From CAYNFR01 sp964616755 (GTDB lineage: Bacteria; Bacteroidota; Bacteroidia; Chitinophagales; Saprospiraceae): DNA of 14,871 bases. A model generated the notes under the pieces. It saw only the letters and a list, made by a program, of their open reading frames with translations. It had not been told where the DNA came from and did no database searches. Every line of letters starts with the position of its first letter. The stretch's first letter is position 1. Positions 1 through 5,887 of this stretch are shown here, one piece after another. The translations under genes were made by a program, and so were the position numbers. The stretch is from contig CAZTSI010000069.1 of the NCBI GenBank assembly GCA_964616755.1, positions 1-14,871 on the forward strand, read 5' to 3'.

Positions 1-1266
1 ATTTGTAGAGGATATGCCGTCATTTTCACCTTTTGAGCTGATCGTCTCGGTGGTGACTCGATCAGCCATATCTGTAAAATGCAAGGCGGTCGATAGAATA
101 GCACATTTGACTGGAGCATATTCAAAATTTAGCATCATAGTACCACGCAGCGCGGCTACTGCGCTAACGATAGCGGTAGCCTGCGATGTACCTGAAAGAT
201 AGACGATACCACTGCCTAAATCGGGTCCTGGGACAGCCATGCCGAGCGATAAAATATCTACTTGACGGGCACCATAATTTGTAAAGGAGGCAAGTGTAAA
301 CGCGCAGTCCATGGCGCCTACAGAGATAATGTTCGCAGAAGGAAATGATGCGGGCAATGCAGTACTGACGAGTTGATCATTGTCCTGTTGCTCATTGCCT
401 GCCGCGGCTACGATTAAAACTCCTTCTGATTCTGCATATTCAAGGGCATTTTTTAGAGGATAAAATATAGAGTCCGCATAGACGTCATTGATGCTAAAGC
501 TCATATTTATCACATCTGCGTGTTCTTTTACAGCATCTAAAACAGCCAGTACCACATTGGACATAAACGCTTGCCCCAATGAATCGTGCGTCTTGCGTAT
601 ATCAAAGGAAATGTTGCTATTACTCGGATTTTGAGCGTGAGTAATGCTGTGTATAATGCCGGCGATATGGCTACCGTGACCATGATCATCATTAGGTATA
701 GAATCATTATGAACATAATCATAGCCAGTATAAGTCCCTAGATTGTAGTTAAAGCCGCTGGTGCTGTTATCCGATATCGAAGAGATGCCTGTGTCTAAAA
801 TAGATATCGTTACATCCTCTTGACCTTGAGCACTGGCATAGTCACTTATGTCAAAGCAGGATGGAGCTGTAGCAAAACTAGTATCTGGAATAACCTGTCG
901 TATATTTAAGGAGCTGCTTCGGATTTTTGTTTTTTTCTTGGATGAAGTAACAATGTCATTGATATCTAATATGACATCGCCACCTGGTATAGTAAAAGGA
1001 AAACTTATCACCTGCCATAATGCGATATTGACATCATCATTTTCCCATATTTCGATTGAATTTAGTTCAATAAGGAGATCCATCTTTTCGAGATCTGTCA
1101 AAAGGCTATCCACTTCAACAAAATATTGATTGGGGTGATAGACTATTGGTTCGTCGTCATCGCTTTCTTCACTCGATGTCGTATGCTTATCGACATATGC
1201 CCAAGAGCCTACGTTCATAGAACCTGCAAACATCGATAGCAGCAAAGTGAATATATGGTAATTCAT
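1..1266 (-). CDS. Secreted subtilisin-like serine protease (S8 family), C-terminus cut by window edge
   Basis: The minus frame from ATG 1266 is open to base 1, giving 422 residues with no stop, so the C-terminus lies outside. The N-terminus (MNYHIFTLLLSMFAGSMNVG) resembles a signal peptide and is followed by a Ser/Asp/Glu-rich stretch (residues 31-39) and a putative propeptide to about residue 145. The S8 catalytic triad is readable: Asp158 in SILDTGI, His197 in HGHGSHIAG and Ser361 in SGTSQA, with the oxyanion Asn291 in VAAAGNEQ. Spacing and order are those of subtilases. The Ser motif reads GTSQAT rather than the usual GTSMAxP, but all catalytic residues are intact. It should cleave peptides outside the cytoplasm. 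Many Bacteroidota S8 enzymes carry a C-terminal sorting domain, which cannot be seen here. It is divergent from the sigma factor gene, with 233 nt between the starts. No Shine-Dalgarno site is apparent. Confidence 0.93.
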   Translation of the reverse strand, partial: MNYHIFTLLLSMFAGSMNVGSWAYVDKHTTSSEESDDDEPIVYHPNQYFVEVDSLLTDLEKMDLLIELNSIEIWENDDVNIALWQVISFPFTIPGGDVILDINDIVTSSKKKTKIRSSSLNIRQVIPDTSFATAPSCFDISDYASAQGQEDVTISILDTGISSISDNSTSGFNYNLGTYTGYDYVHNDSIPNDDHGHGSHIAGIIHSITHAQNPSNSNISFDIRKTHDSLGQAFMSNVVLAVLDAVKEHADVINMSFSINDVYADSIFYPLKNALEYAESEGVLIVAAAGNEQQDNDQLVSTALPASFPSANIISVGAMDCAFTLASFTNYGARQVDILSLGMAVPGPDLGSGIVYLSGTSQATAIVSAVAALRGTMMLNFEYAPVKCAILSTALHFTDMADRVTTETISSKGENDGISSTN

Positions 1267-1499
1267 AACGATAGAAACGATTAAAACAAAAATATCACAA
1301 AAAGGAAATTATGTTCTCTATTAGTTATAGAGAGACCTAATATATGGCTATAAGCATTAAAAACCCTGAGTGTGACAGAAGTTGGCAAAAAAAATATTTT
1401 ATAAAAATTTGAAATTATTTTGTCACAAACCATGGGGTCTACCCTTATATACAAGAAATTAGCGTAAGAAAGGCTATTATAAGCACGAAACATGCATTA
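1267..1499. promoter_or_regulatory. Divergent intergenic region between protease and sigma factor, with small dyad
   Basis: This 233-nt AT-rich gap must hold both promoters of the divergent protease (minus) and sigma factor (plus) genes. A perfect 7-bp inverted repeat, TCTCTAT-tagtt-ATAGAGA, sits at 1315-1333, 49 nt ahead of the protease start. It could be an operator or a 5'-leader hairpin. No clean Bacteroidota -33/-7 promoter (TTTG / TAnnTTTG) was found on either strand. Confidence 0.35.
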
Positions 1500-2060
1500 A
1501 TGGAGAGCAAGGAGAGGATGGATCAGAATTTTGGGTTGAGTCAAGCAGCGTTTGATGAAATGGTGCATGGATTGCGGCACAAGGATGAACAACTTTTTGA
1601 GCGAATCTTTTTGAAGCATTTTGACGACTGTATGAAATATGTGATTAATAACTATAATGCTTCGCATGAAGATGCCTATGATGCTAGTATGGATGCATTA
1701 TTGGATTTGCGAACGCGCTTAGTAGAGGGAAGAGTCGTCTATGGTAATCTGAGGTACTTATTAACCAAGATGGCTACCCAATATTATATGCGACAACAAA
1801 AGAAAAATTCGACACGAGAGGTAGAAGATGATGATATGATTGAAGAAGTCGAAGTTGATCAAGAAGATCTTGATTTATTAAAAAAAGCATGGGCTAATCT
1901 GGGCGATGCCTGTAAAGATCTGCTGGGGTTAAACTTCTACAGTGGAATGAATTTAGCAGACATTGCCAATTTACAGAACAAAGCCCCAGCGGCTATTCGA
2001 AAACAAAAAGAGCGTTGTCTCAAAAAATTAACAGACACCTTTGAATCTTTATTGAATTAA
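1500..2060 (+). CDS. Sigma-70 family (ECF-like) RNA polymerase sigma factor
   Basis: The protein has 186 residues, the usual size for an ECF-type factor. Residues about 28-100 match region 2 in character (helical, with YVINNYNASHEDAYDASMDA and a basic RYLLTKMATQYYMRQQKK end, where -10 recognition helices lie). An acidic linker (EVEDDDMIEEVEVDQEDLD, 107-125) joins it to a region-4-like helix-turn-helix at about 125-180, containing GMNLADIANLQNKAPAAIRK and a basic tail. It would direct core RNA polymerase to a particular promoter set. The start is uncertain: ATG 1500 gives the longest form, while ATG 1518 (MDQNFG) follows AAGGAGAGG directly and may be the true start, although the spacing is short and Bacteroidota rarely rely on Shine-Dalgarno pairing. 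It is followed 11 nt later by a membrane TPR protein, probably in one operon and possibly its regulator. The target promoters are unknown; the divergent protease is the obvious candidate. Confidence 0.82.
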   Translation: MESKERMDQNFGLSQAAFDEMVHGLRHKDEQLFERIFLKHFDDCMKYVINNYNASHEDAYDASMDALLDLRTRLVEGRVVYGNLRYLLTKMATQYYMRQQKKNSTREVEDDDMIEEVEVDQEDLDLLKKAWANLGDACKDLLGLNFYSGMNLADIANLQNKAPAAIRKQKERCLKKLTDTFESLLN

Positions 2061-2071
2061 ATTATACCTAC

Positions 2072-2749
2072 ATGTCAAAGTTTACTGAAATGTATACCCA
2101 AACAACAGATATTGGAAAAAGAGAACAACTTATGCAACGTGCAATTATAACCCTTAACGACTTAGAGAAACGTCAATATTGGCAGCAAAAGTTGGATAAA
2201 GAGTATGGCGTAAAAAGATCTTTAAAAAAGGGTAGAGTTATTCCAATCAATATCTTAAAAATAATGGCAATTGCGGCTTCTTTCTTAGTCCTAATTGTAG
2301 CGGCTAATCAATATATATTTAGCCCTGCCTCGCCAACTGCATTAGCTGAGAGCTTCCTACAGTCATCCGATATAGAACATCCTGGTGTATTGAAAGGTGT
2401 AGCGCTGTCCGACGAGAGTAACAGACTTATCGCGATTCAAGCATATGACAATAAGGAATTTTCAAAAGCAGCCCAGTACTTTGAGCTACTAACTATCCAG
2501 ACGATCGAAGATAAATTTTTTGCAGCGGTGTCAAGAATAAATATTGGTCAATATGATCAAGCTATCAGAAGCTTGACAAGCATTAGAACGGATTCAGACG
2601 CATATGATCAAGAGGCTACTTGGTTATTAGGTATAGCCTATGTATTAAAGGATCAATCTGAAGATGCTAGGGATATACTATTGACTATCCAGCCCAGCGA
2701 TTGGCAGTATGAACGTGCTCAGCAGTTGTTAAAAAAATTGAGCAAGTAA
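2072..2749 (+). CDS. Single-pass membrane protein with TPR-like periplasmic domain, partner of the sigma factor
   Basis: The protein has 225 residues in three parts: a charged cytoplasmic segment (1-58, rich in Lys/Arg/Glu), one clear transmembrane helix (about 61-83, ILKIMAIAASFLVLIVAANQ) and a helical C-terminal domain with TPR-like spacing. Within that domain, AIQAYDNKEFSKAAQYFELL (121-140) fits a TPR consensus, and further helical pairs lie around 149-170 and 182-205. The positive-inside rule puts the TPR part in the periplasm. The layout of short cytoplasmic N-region, single TM and extracytoplasmic sensor resembles membrane anti-sigma factors, and the gene lies 11 nt behind a sigma factor. 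I infer that it tethers or regulates that factor. No known anti-sigma domain (zinc-binding HxxxCxxC or FecR motif) is visible, so the role rests on context. Transcription probably ends at the hairpin 20 nt downstream. Confidence 0.7.
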   Translation: MSKFTEMYTQTTDIGKREQLMQRAIITLNDLEKRQYWQQKLDKEYGVKRSLKKGRVIPINILKIMAIAASFLVLIVAANQYIFSPASPTALAESFLQSSDIEHPGVLKGVALSDESNRLIAIQAYDNKEFSKAAQYFELLTIQTIEDKFFAAVSRINIGQYDQAIRSLTSIRTDSDAYDQEATWLLGIAYVLKDQSEDARDILLTIQPSDWQYERAQQLLKKLSK

Positions 2750-2768
2750 CATTATCTATCTTTTAATT

Positions 2769-2808
2769 AAAAAAAGCCCGACATGTCTACATAATGTCAG
2801 GCTTTTTT
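2769..2808. terminator. Bidirectional intrinsic terminator between the sigma operon and ssb
   Basis: AAAAAAGCCCGACAT pairs with ATGTCAGGCTTTTTT around a short loop, with one internal C/A mismatch. An A-tract on one side and a T-tract on the other let it work on both strands. It lies 20 nt after the TPR gene stop and 28 nt from the convergent ssb stop, as expected for convergent transcription units. Confidence 0.88.
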
Positions 2809-2835
2809 ATTTGGCAACTATCCAAAAATAAAGGG

Positions 2836-3119
2836 TTAGCTCTTCTCAGTCAGTTTGACGAATTCTTGTGCTACAACTTCTGTGATGAATCTCTTTTTGC
2901 CTTCAGATTCGTATTCGCGGTGCGATAGTTTTCCTTGGATGGCAACTTCGTCTCCTTTGCTAAGGATACCCGACATGTTGTCGGCGAGATTGCCCCAGGC
3001 CACGACGGTGTGCCATTGGGTATCTTNNNNNNNNNNNNNNNNNNNNNNNNNNNNNNNNNNNNNNNNNNNNNNNNNNNNNNNNNNNNNNNNNNNNNNNNNN
3101 NNNNNNNNNNNNNNNNNNN
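2836..3119 (-). CDS. ssb: Single-stranded DNA-binding protein, second (distal) copy, N-terminal half lost in assembly gap
   Basis: The minus frame from the stop at 2836-2838 reads 62 residues up to the N block at 3027, beginning DTQWHTVVAWGNLADNMSG, a typical OB-fold SSB segment. It aligns without gaps to residues 50-111 of the upstream ssb copy and differs mostly near the C-terminus (REYESEGKKRFITEVVAQEF... against RRYESEGQMKSITEIVVNEF...). The start codon lies within the Ns. By analogy with the other copy it would be about 8 nt before the gap end, so the end coordinate is approximate. The complete gene would be about 111 codons, and the Ns are about 52 short of the 152 nt predicted from the other copy. 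It ends TEKS, without the acidic DDDIPF-type tip used by many SSBs to recruit partners. It is likely co-transcribed from the promoter of the upstream copy. Confidence 0.85.
2972..3026. repeat. ssb duplication, left visible block (identical to 3343-3397)
   Basis: These 55 bases match 3343-3397 exactly (offset 371). Going toward the gene's 3' end, mismatches begin just before 2972 and become frequent. The block is one arm of a tandem ssb duplication and runs directly into the N gap. Confidence 0.9.
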
Positions 3120-3126
3120 NNNNNNN
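3027..3126. other. Assembly gap of 100 Ns inside a duplicated ssb gene
   Basis: There are exactly 100 Ns, the customary placeholder for a gap of unknown size. Both flanks are identical to the neighbouring ssb copy. By alignment the missing sequence should be about 152 nt (equivalent to 3398-3549), so the true gap is probably longer than shown. Confidence 0.97.
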
Positions 3127-3181
3127 ATTTTTTTATATCTGCGAGAGGCAGACGGATTGAATAAAAAATGAATTAAATGAT
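3127..3181. repeat. ssb duplication, leader block (identical to 3550-3604)
   Basis: The 55 bases right of the gap equal 3550-3604, the 5' leader of the other ssb copy, and then diverge. The block contains TCTGC-gagag-GCAGA type complementarity (a 5-bp hairpin, both copies), so the leader, and not only the coding sequence, was duplicated. Confidence 0.9.
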
Positions 3182-3203
3182 AAGCGATGGTGTGTGACGA
3201 TTA

Positions 3204-3542
3204 CTAATCGTTCTTCTTACTAATTTTCAAGAATTCGTTGACGACGATTTCGGTAATGGATTTCATTTGGCCTTCGGATTCGTAGCGTCGGTGCGATAGT
3301 TTGCCTTGGATGGCGACTTCGTCTCCTTTGCTAAGGATGCCGGACATGTTGTCGGCGAGATTGCCCCAGGCCACGACGGTGTGCCATTGGGTATCTTTTA
3401 CTTTTTCGCCCTTGTTATTTTTATAATAATCATTAGTGGCGATAACTGTTCGAGCGACCTTGTTACCATTGTCAAAGGTTTTGATTTCGATGTCGGCACC
3501 TAAGTTTCCGATGAGTTGTACAGAGTTCTTAATAGTGTTCAT
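3204..3542 (-). CDS. ssb: Single-stranded DNA-binding protein, first (proximal) copy
   Basis: The protein has 112 residues and is essentially a bare OB-fold: MNTIKNSVQLIGNLGADIE at the start, then DYYKNNKGEKVKDTQWHTVV and GDEVAIQGKLSHRRYESEG, all characteristic of bacterial SSB. It coats single-stranded DNA in replication, repair and recombination. I chose ATG 3542 because the SSB family start (MN..KNSVQLIG) lies there; the longer open frame up to 3626 adds 28 residues with no family similarity. The length fits the short Bacteroidota SSBs. It ends KISKKND and lacks the acidic DDDIPF-like tip and Gly/Pro-rich linker of E. coli SSB, so partner binding must differ, or a second genomic SSB provides it. 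A second ssb follows downstream on the same strand. A possible -7-like element (CACCTTTG, minus) lies at 3626-3633, and a 10-bp-phased repeat array lies just beyond. Confidence 0.94.
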   Translation of the reverse strand: MNTIKNSVQLIGNLGADIEIKTFDNGNKVARTVIATNDYYKNNKGEKVKDTQWHTVVAWGNLADNMSGILSKGDEVAIQGKLSHRRYESEGQMKSITEIVVNEFLKISKKND

Positions 3543-3549
3543 AAGTGTG

Positions 3550-3604
3550 ATTTTTTTATATCTGCGAGAGGCAGACGGATTGAATAAAAAATGAATTAAA
3601 TGAT
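3550..3604. repeat. ssb leader repeat, copy next to the proximal ssb
   Basis: This is the partner of 3127-3181, identical over 55 bases. It ends 8 nt before the ssb start. It includes a T7 run and the TCTGC/GCAGA hairpin, and would form the end of the 5' untranslated leader of ssb. Confidence 0.9.
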
Positions 3605-3654
3605 TGTCATAATCGACTGTCGGCACAAAGGTGGGGGGTGATAAAAGGAGTATT

Positions 3655-3715
3655 CGTGTTTTATACGTTTACTTACGTAAGTAGACGTTTATAACCGTTT
3701 ATAAACGTTTAATAT
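3655..3715. repeat. Helically phased CGT-led 10-bp repeat array upstream of ssb
   Basis: Six units begin with CGT at 3655, 3666, 3676, 3686, 3696 and 3706, spaced 11, 10, 10, 10 and 10 bp. Their sequences are CGTGTTTTATA, CGTTTACTTA, CGTAAGTAGA, CGTTTATAAC, CGTTTATAAA and CGTTTAATAT. Two perfect palindromes are embedded: TACTTACGTAAGTA (3670-3683) and CGTTTATAAACG (3696-3707). One helical turn per unit would put every site on the same DNA face. This suggests an oligomerising DNA-binding protein or a curved upstream element. The array lies 113-173 nt upstream of the proximal ssb start and just behind a possible promoter at 3626-3633. The periodicity is seen directly; the function is inferred. 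Confidence 0.75.
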
Positions 3716-4300
3716 ACGGCTATGGCCTTTATTAATAGGCATTTAAGGATATTCTATATTTTATTTTGCAACGCATATTTTTTACCGAGTGGACCTACTT
3801 TTTTCGAATATAGGCTTTTCGGATGAGTGTTTTTATAGGATGGCCAGCAAGTCATCCGTCACAAAGAAGCCATTCGCTCGCCCTCGTAAACTTTTGCGTT
3901 ATTCGCCTTTGGGCCTATGCTATAGTGTACTTAAGAGCGAATTAGAAGTCCTATTGGGGTATTTTGAAGTGCTTGCCAATGATGTGCACATTTGGTGGAT
4001 TAGCGCGAGAGTCCATTCCTGAATAAATAGCATCTTAATATCTCTTAGGCATGTATTTTTATGAAGCAAGTCAGTTGAAGGATGCCTTTTAGATCCCTAA
4101 CCGAGTCAAGCTGCATATACCAAATCTCGTGTTATGACTAATGACTCTATACGAGTTTGCGCTTGTCAAGTGTCAAAAATATTCATAAAATGGCCAGACG
4201 AAGATTATAGAGATAAGCAGAAATTTTTTCAAGGGGAAAAGCGCAAGAGCACTTGCAATGGTAATGTAACATATCTTAGTAGTCTTAATTGACTTGTGAC
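3716..4300. other. Intergenic stretch with no supported gene
   Basis: About 590 nt between the phased repeats and the SIMPL gene region contain only one longer open frame (3789-4022, 77 codons), which has no recognisable domain and a composition unlike its neighbours. An 8-bp inverted pair (ATTCGCTC about 3873, GAGCGAAT about 3936) is within chance expectation. No RNA gene or terminator was recognised. Confidence 0.6.
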
Positions 4301-4326
4301 ACGAATATTCTGGCATCCATATTCGT
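4301..4326. promoter_or_regulatory. Perfect 8-bp inverted repeat ahead of the SIMPL gene
   Basis: ACGAATAT (4301-4308) and ATATTCGT (4319-4326) are exact reverse complements separated by 10 nt, centred about 35 nt before the presumed original start codon at 4348. The symmetry and position fit an operator for a dimeric regulator or a leader hairpin. No T-tract follows, so it is not a terminator. Confidence 0.5.
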
Positions 4327-4347
4327 TAAGATCCTAAAGATGCTAAA

Positions 4348-4374
4348 ATGAAACTATTTTAGAAGTTACTAGCC
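4348..4374 (+). other. Interrupted signal-peptide start of the SIMPL gene (in-frame amber codon)
   Basis: ATG 4348 is in frame with the SIMPL gene and reads M-K-L-F-stop-K-L-L-A, then L-C-S-T-N-A-A-F-A-Q. Ignoring the TAG at 4360-4362, this is a complete signal peptide: lysine, hydrophobic core and an A-F-A/Q cleavage site. The stop therefore falls in the coding start and separates the n-region from the rest. Confidence 0.75.
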
Positions 4375-5049
4375 TTGTGTTCGACAAATGCGGCATTTGC
4401 TCAAACAAAGAATTTTCTTGACTTTTCTTATTTGGAGACGACAGCTATGGTCGACACTATGGTGACCCCTGATATTATTTATTTGAATATCATGATTAAT
4501 GAGAAAGATACACGTAATCGAATGTCTGTTGAGGAGCAAGAAGGAAGGATGTTGGCTTGTTTCTATTCACTTGGCATAGATGTAAAAAGGCAATTGTTAT
4601 TGTCGGATATGGCGAGCAATTTTAAGAGATATTTTCTAAAGAATAAGGATATAATCAAATTTAGGACATACAATCTTAAGCTATTTGATGCACGCACTGC
4701 TGGCAATGTATTGTTGCGTTTAGAGGAGATCGGAATATCAAATGTATTTCTTGATAGAACAGAATATTCAAAAATTGAAGAATTGAAGCTAGAGCTTAAG
4801 TCTATTGCTGTTGCCAAAGCTAGACGCCAAGCCGAATACCTTGTAAAGCCATTACAACAAAGCATTTTGAGCGCTCTCCATATCGTAGATCGTTACTTTG
4901 GCACTAATAGAGATGATATATGGGATTTAAATGAAGTCGTCGTCACAACCTATTCGGGCAGTAGCAAACAAGATAATGAGCCGATAGAAGTGGATTTTAA
5001 GCCTATTAGAGTGGTCAGCGAGGTGTCCGTAAAGTTCGCTTTCCAATAG
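4375..5049 (+). CDS. SIMPL (DUF541) domain protein, signal peptide truncated by a stop codon
   Basis: The open part encodes 224 residues from TTG 4375. After A-A-F-A-Q (probable cleavage) comes a SIMPL/DUF541-like domain: MVDTMVTPDIIYLNIMINEK near the start, with the family's PD-x-x-x-x-x-I pattern, a central LRLEEIGISNVFLDRTEYS segment, and an Ala-rich helix (LKSIAVAKARRQAEYLVKPL). It ends in a beta-rich stretch VVSEVSVKFAFQ. SIMPL proteins are exported, mostly of unknown role, some linked to oxidative stress or envelope upkeep. Export needs the region upstream of 4375, where ATG 4348 is followed by an amber codon four codons later. As sequenced, translation would begin at TTG 4375 or at an internal ATG (for example MVDTM at 4447), and the product would lack a working signal peptide. 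The rest of the frame is intact, so the stop is recent, a sequencing error, or read through. It is monocistronic here. Confidence 0.72.
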   Translation: MCSTNAAFAQTKNFLDFSYLETTAMVDTMVTPDIIYLNIMINEKDTRNRMSVEEQEGRMLACFYSLGIDVKRQLLLSDMASNFKRYFLKNKDIIKFRTYNLKLFDARTAGNVLLRLEEIGISNVFLDRTEYSKIEELKLELKSIAVAKARRQAEYLVKPLQQSILSALHIVDRYFGTNRDDIWDLNEVVVTTYSGSSKQDNEPIEVDFKPIRVVSEVSVKFAFQ

Positions 5050-5146
5050 ATCGTAAAGGTAACTATTTTCAGGGGGTCAAGGCTTTATGACACGGCGTAT
5101 ATGATTGTTCATATGTGATCATTCTGTATTTATGTATTGACATATG

Positions 5147-5154
5147 TATATTTG
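5147..5154 (+). promoter_or_regulatory. Bacteroidota-type -7 promoter element ahead of the response regulator
   Basis: TATATTTG matches the Bacteroidota -7 consensus TAnnTTTG exactly and lies 91 nt before the response regulator ATG. No good -33 TTTG is found at the usual distance; a TTGACA lies just 4 nt upstream, too near to be a partner. The assignment is tentative. Confidence 0.35.
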
Positions 5155-5245
5155 TTTAGGGCTATGCCATCTTTTGTGAGGCCAGAGGATTATCTGGGCA
5201 TTTGCCTGAGATCGGGCTTATATTCAAACGTATAAAGATAGTTGG

Positions 5246-5887
5246 ATGGAAAGGATAAAAGTATTTTTGGTAGATGATCATCAATTGATAGTGGAGAGTC
5301 TGGCACTTTTGTTTCCATTAATGGAAAATATTGAACTTGTTGGTACGTGTACGGATAGTCGTGAAGTGATAACAGAACTGAGTAATAGGTCTATTGATCT
5401 AGTGATTACGGATTATAATATGCCGCACTTGGATGGCATCCAATTAACCAAACAATTGAAAGCGCATTTCCCTAAGATTAAAGTCTTGGTCTTGACGGTG
5501 AGCGACGATTTTAAGGTCATTGCGGATGCGTTCAGTGTTGGGGCTAGAGGTTATATTATGAAAAAGTCTGGCCGTAAAGACCTTCAAAGAGCCATTGAAA
5601 CGATTCACAACGGACATCTATATTTTGGTGAGGAGGCGATGTTAGCAATATTTTCAACAAACGATAATAGGAATGATGCGGTTGACTCTCTATTGGCCTC
5701 TCTCACAAAACGGGAAATTGAAATCATTCAGCTCATCAGTGCAGAAAACACCACTCAAGAGATCGGCGAAAAATTATTCATTAGTTCTGGCACGGTCGAG
5801 ACTCATCGGCACAATATTTTGAAAAAGCTTGGCGTAAAATCATCTATTGGAGTGGTCAAATTTGCTTTGCGCACCGGCTTGATCTAA
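5246..5887 (+). CDS. NarL/FixJ-family response regulator (REC + LuxR-type HTH)
   Basis: The protein has 213 residues. The N-terminal receiver domain (about 3-120) shows the acidic pair D10-D11 (FLVDDHQL), phospho-acceptor D56 (VITDYNMP), T84 (LVLT) and K106 (GYIMKK), all intact. The C-terminal LuxR/GerE helix-turn-helix (about 150-212) reads LTKREIEIIQLISAENTTQE with the recognition region SSGTVETHRHNILKKLGVKS. Phosphorylation at D56 should promote dimerisation and DNA binding. The obvious partner is the histidine kinase gene on the opposite strand, which converges on it and shares its last few bases. That is unusual, since NarL-type pairs are normally co-directional. Targets are unknown; the HTH-propeller operon beyond the kinase is a candidate. 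ATG 5246 gives the canonical REC start. Confidence 0.95.
   Translation: MERIKVFLVDDHQLIVESLALLFPLMENIELVGTCTDSREVITELSNRSIDLVITDYNMPHLDGIQLTKQLKAHFPKIKVLVLTVSDDFKVIADAFSVGARGYIMKKSGRKDLQRAIETIHNGHLYFGEEAMLAIFSTNDNRNDAVDSLLASLTKREIEIIQLISAENTTQEIGEKLFISSGTVETHRHNILKKLGVKSSIGVVKFALRTGLI

Noticed and set aside
848..1129. 93-codon plus-strand open frame
   Set aside because: Lies wholly antisense within the S8 protease, whose triad is intact.
1281..1493. 70-codon minus-strand frame in the divergent promoter region
   Set aside because: Occupies the intergenic region needed for two promoters, low complexity (Phe/Leu/Asn-rich), and no domain.
3543..3626. N-terminal extension of the proximal ssb (28 residues to ATG 3626)
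   Set aside because: The extension has no SSB similarity, and the family start MNTIKNSVQLIG is at 3542. The extended frame is the leader that is also duplicated downstream.
3655..3715. Repeat array as a CRISPR or plasmid iteron origin
   Set aside because: Units are 10-11 bp with no spacers, no cas genes, no rep gene and no DnaA boxes nearby; better read as a regulatory or protein-binding array.
3789..4022. 77-codon plus-strand open frame in the ssb-SIMPL gap
   Set aside because: No recognisable domain, signal or start context, and its amino-acid composition (scattered Trp, Cys, Arg) looks like chance translation.
4563..4865. 100-codon minus-strand open frame
   Set aside because: Antisense shadow of the SIMPL gene with no domain of its own.
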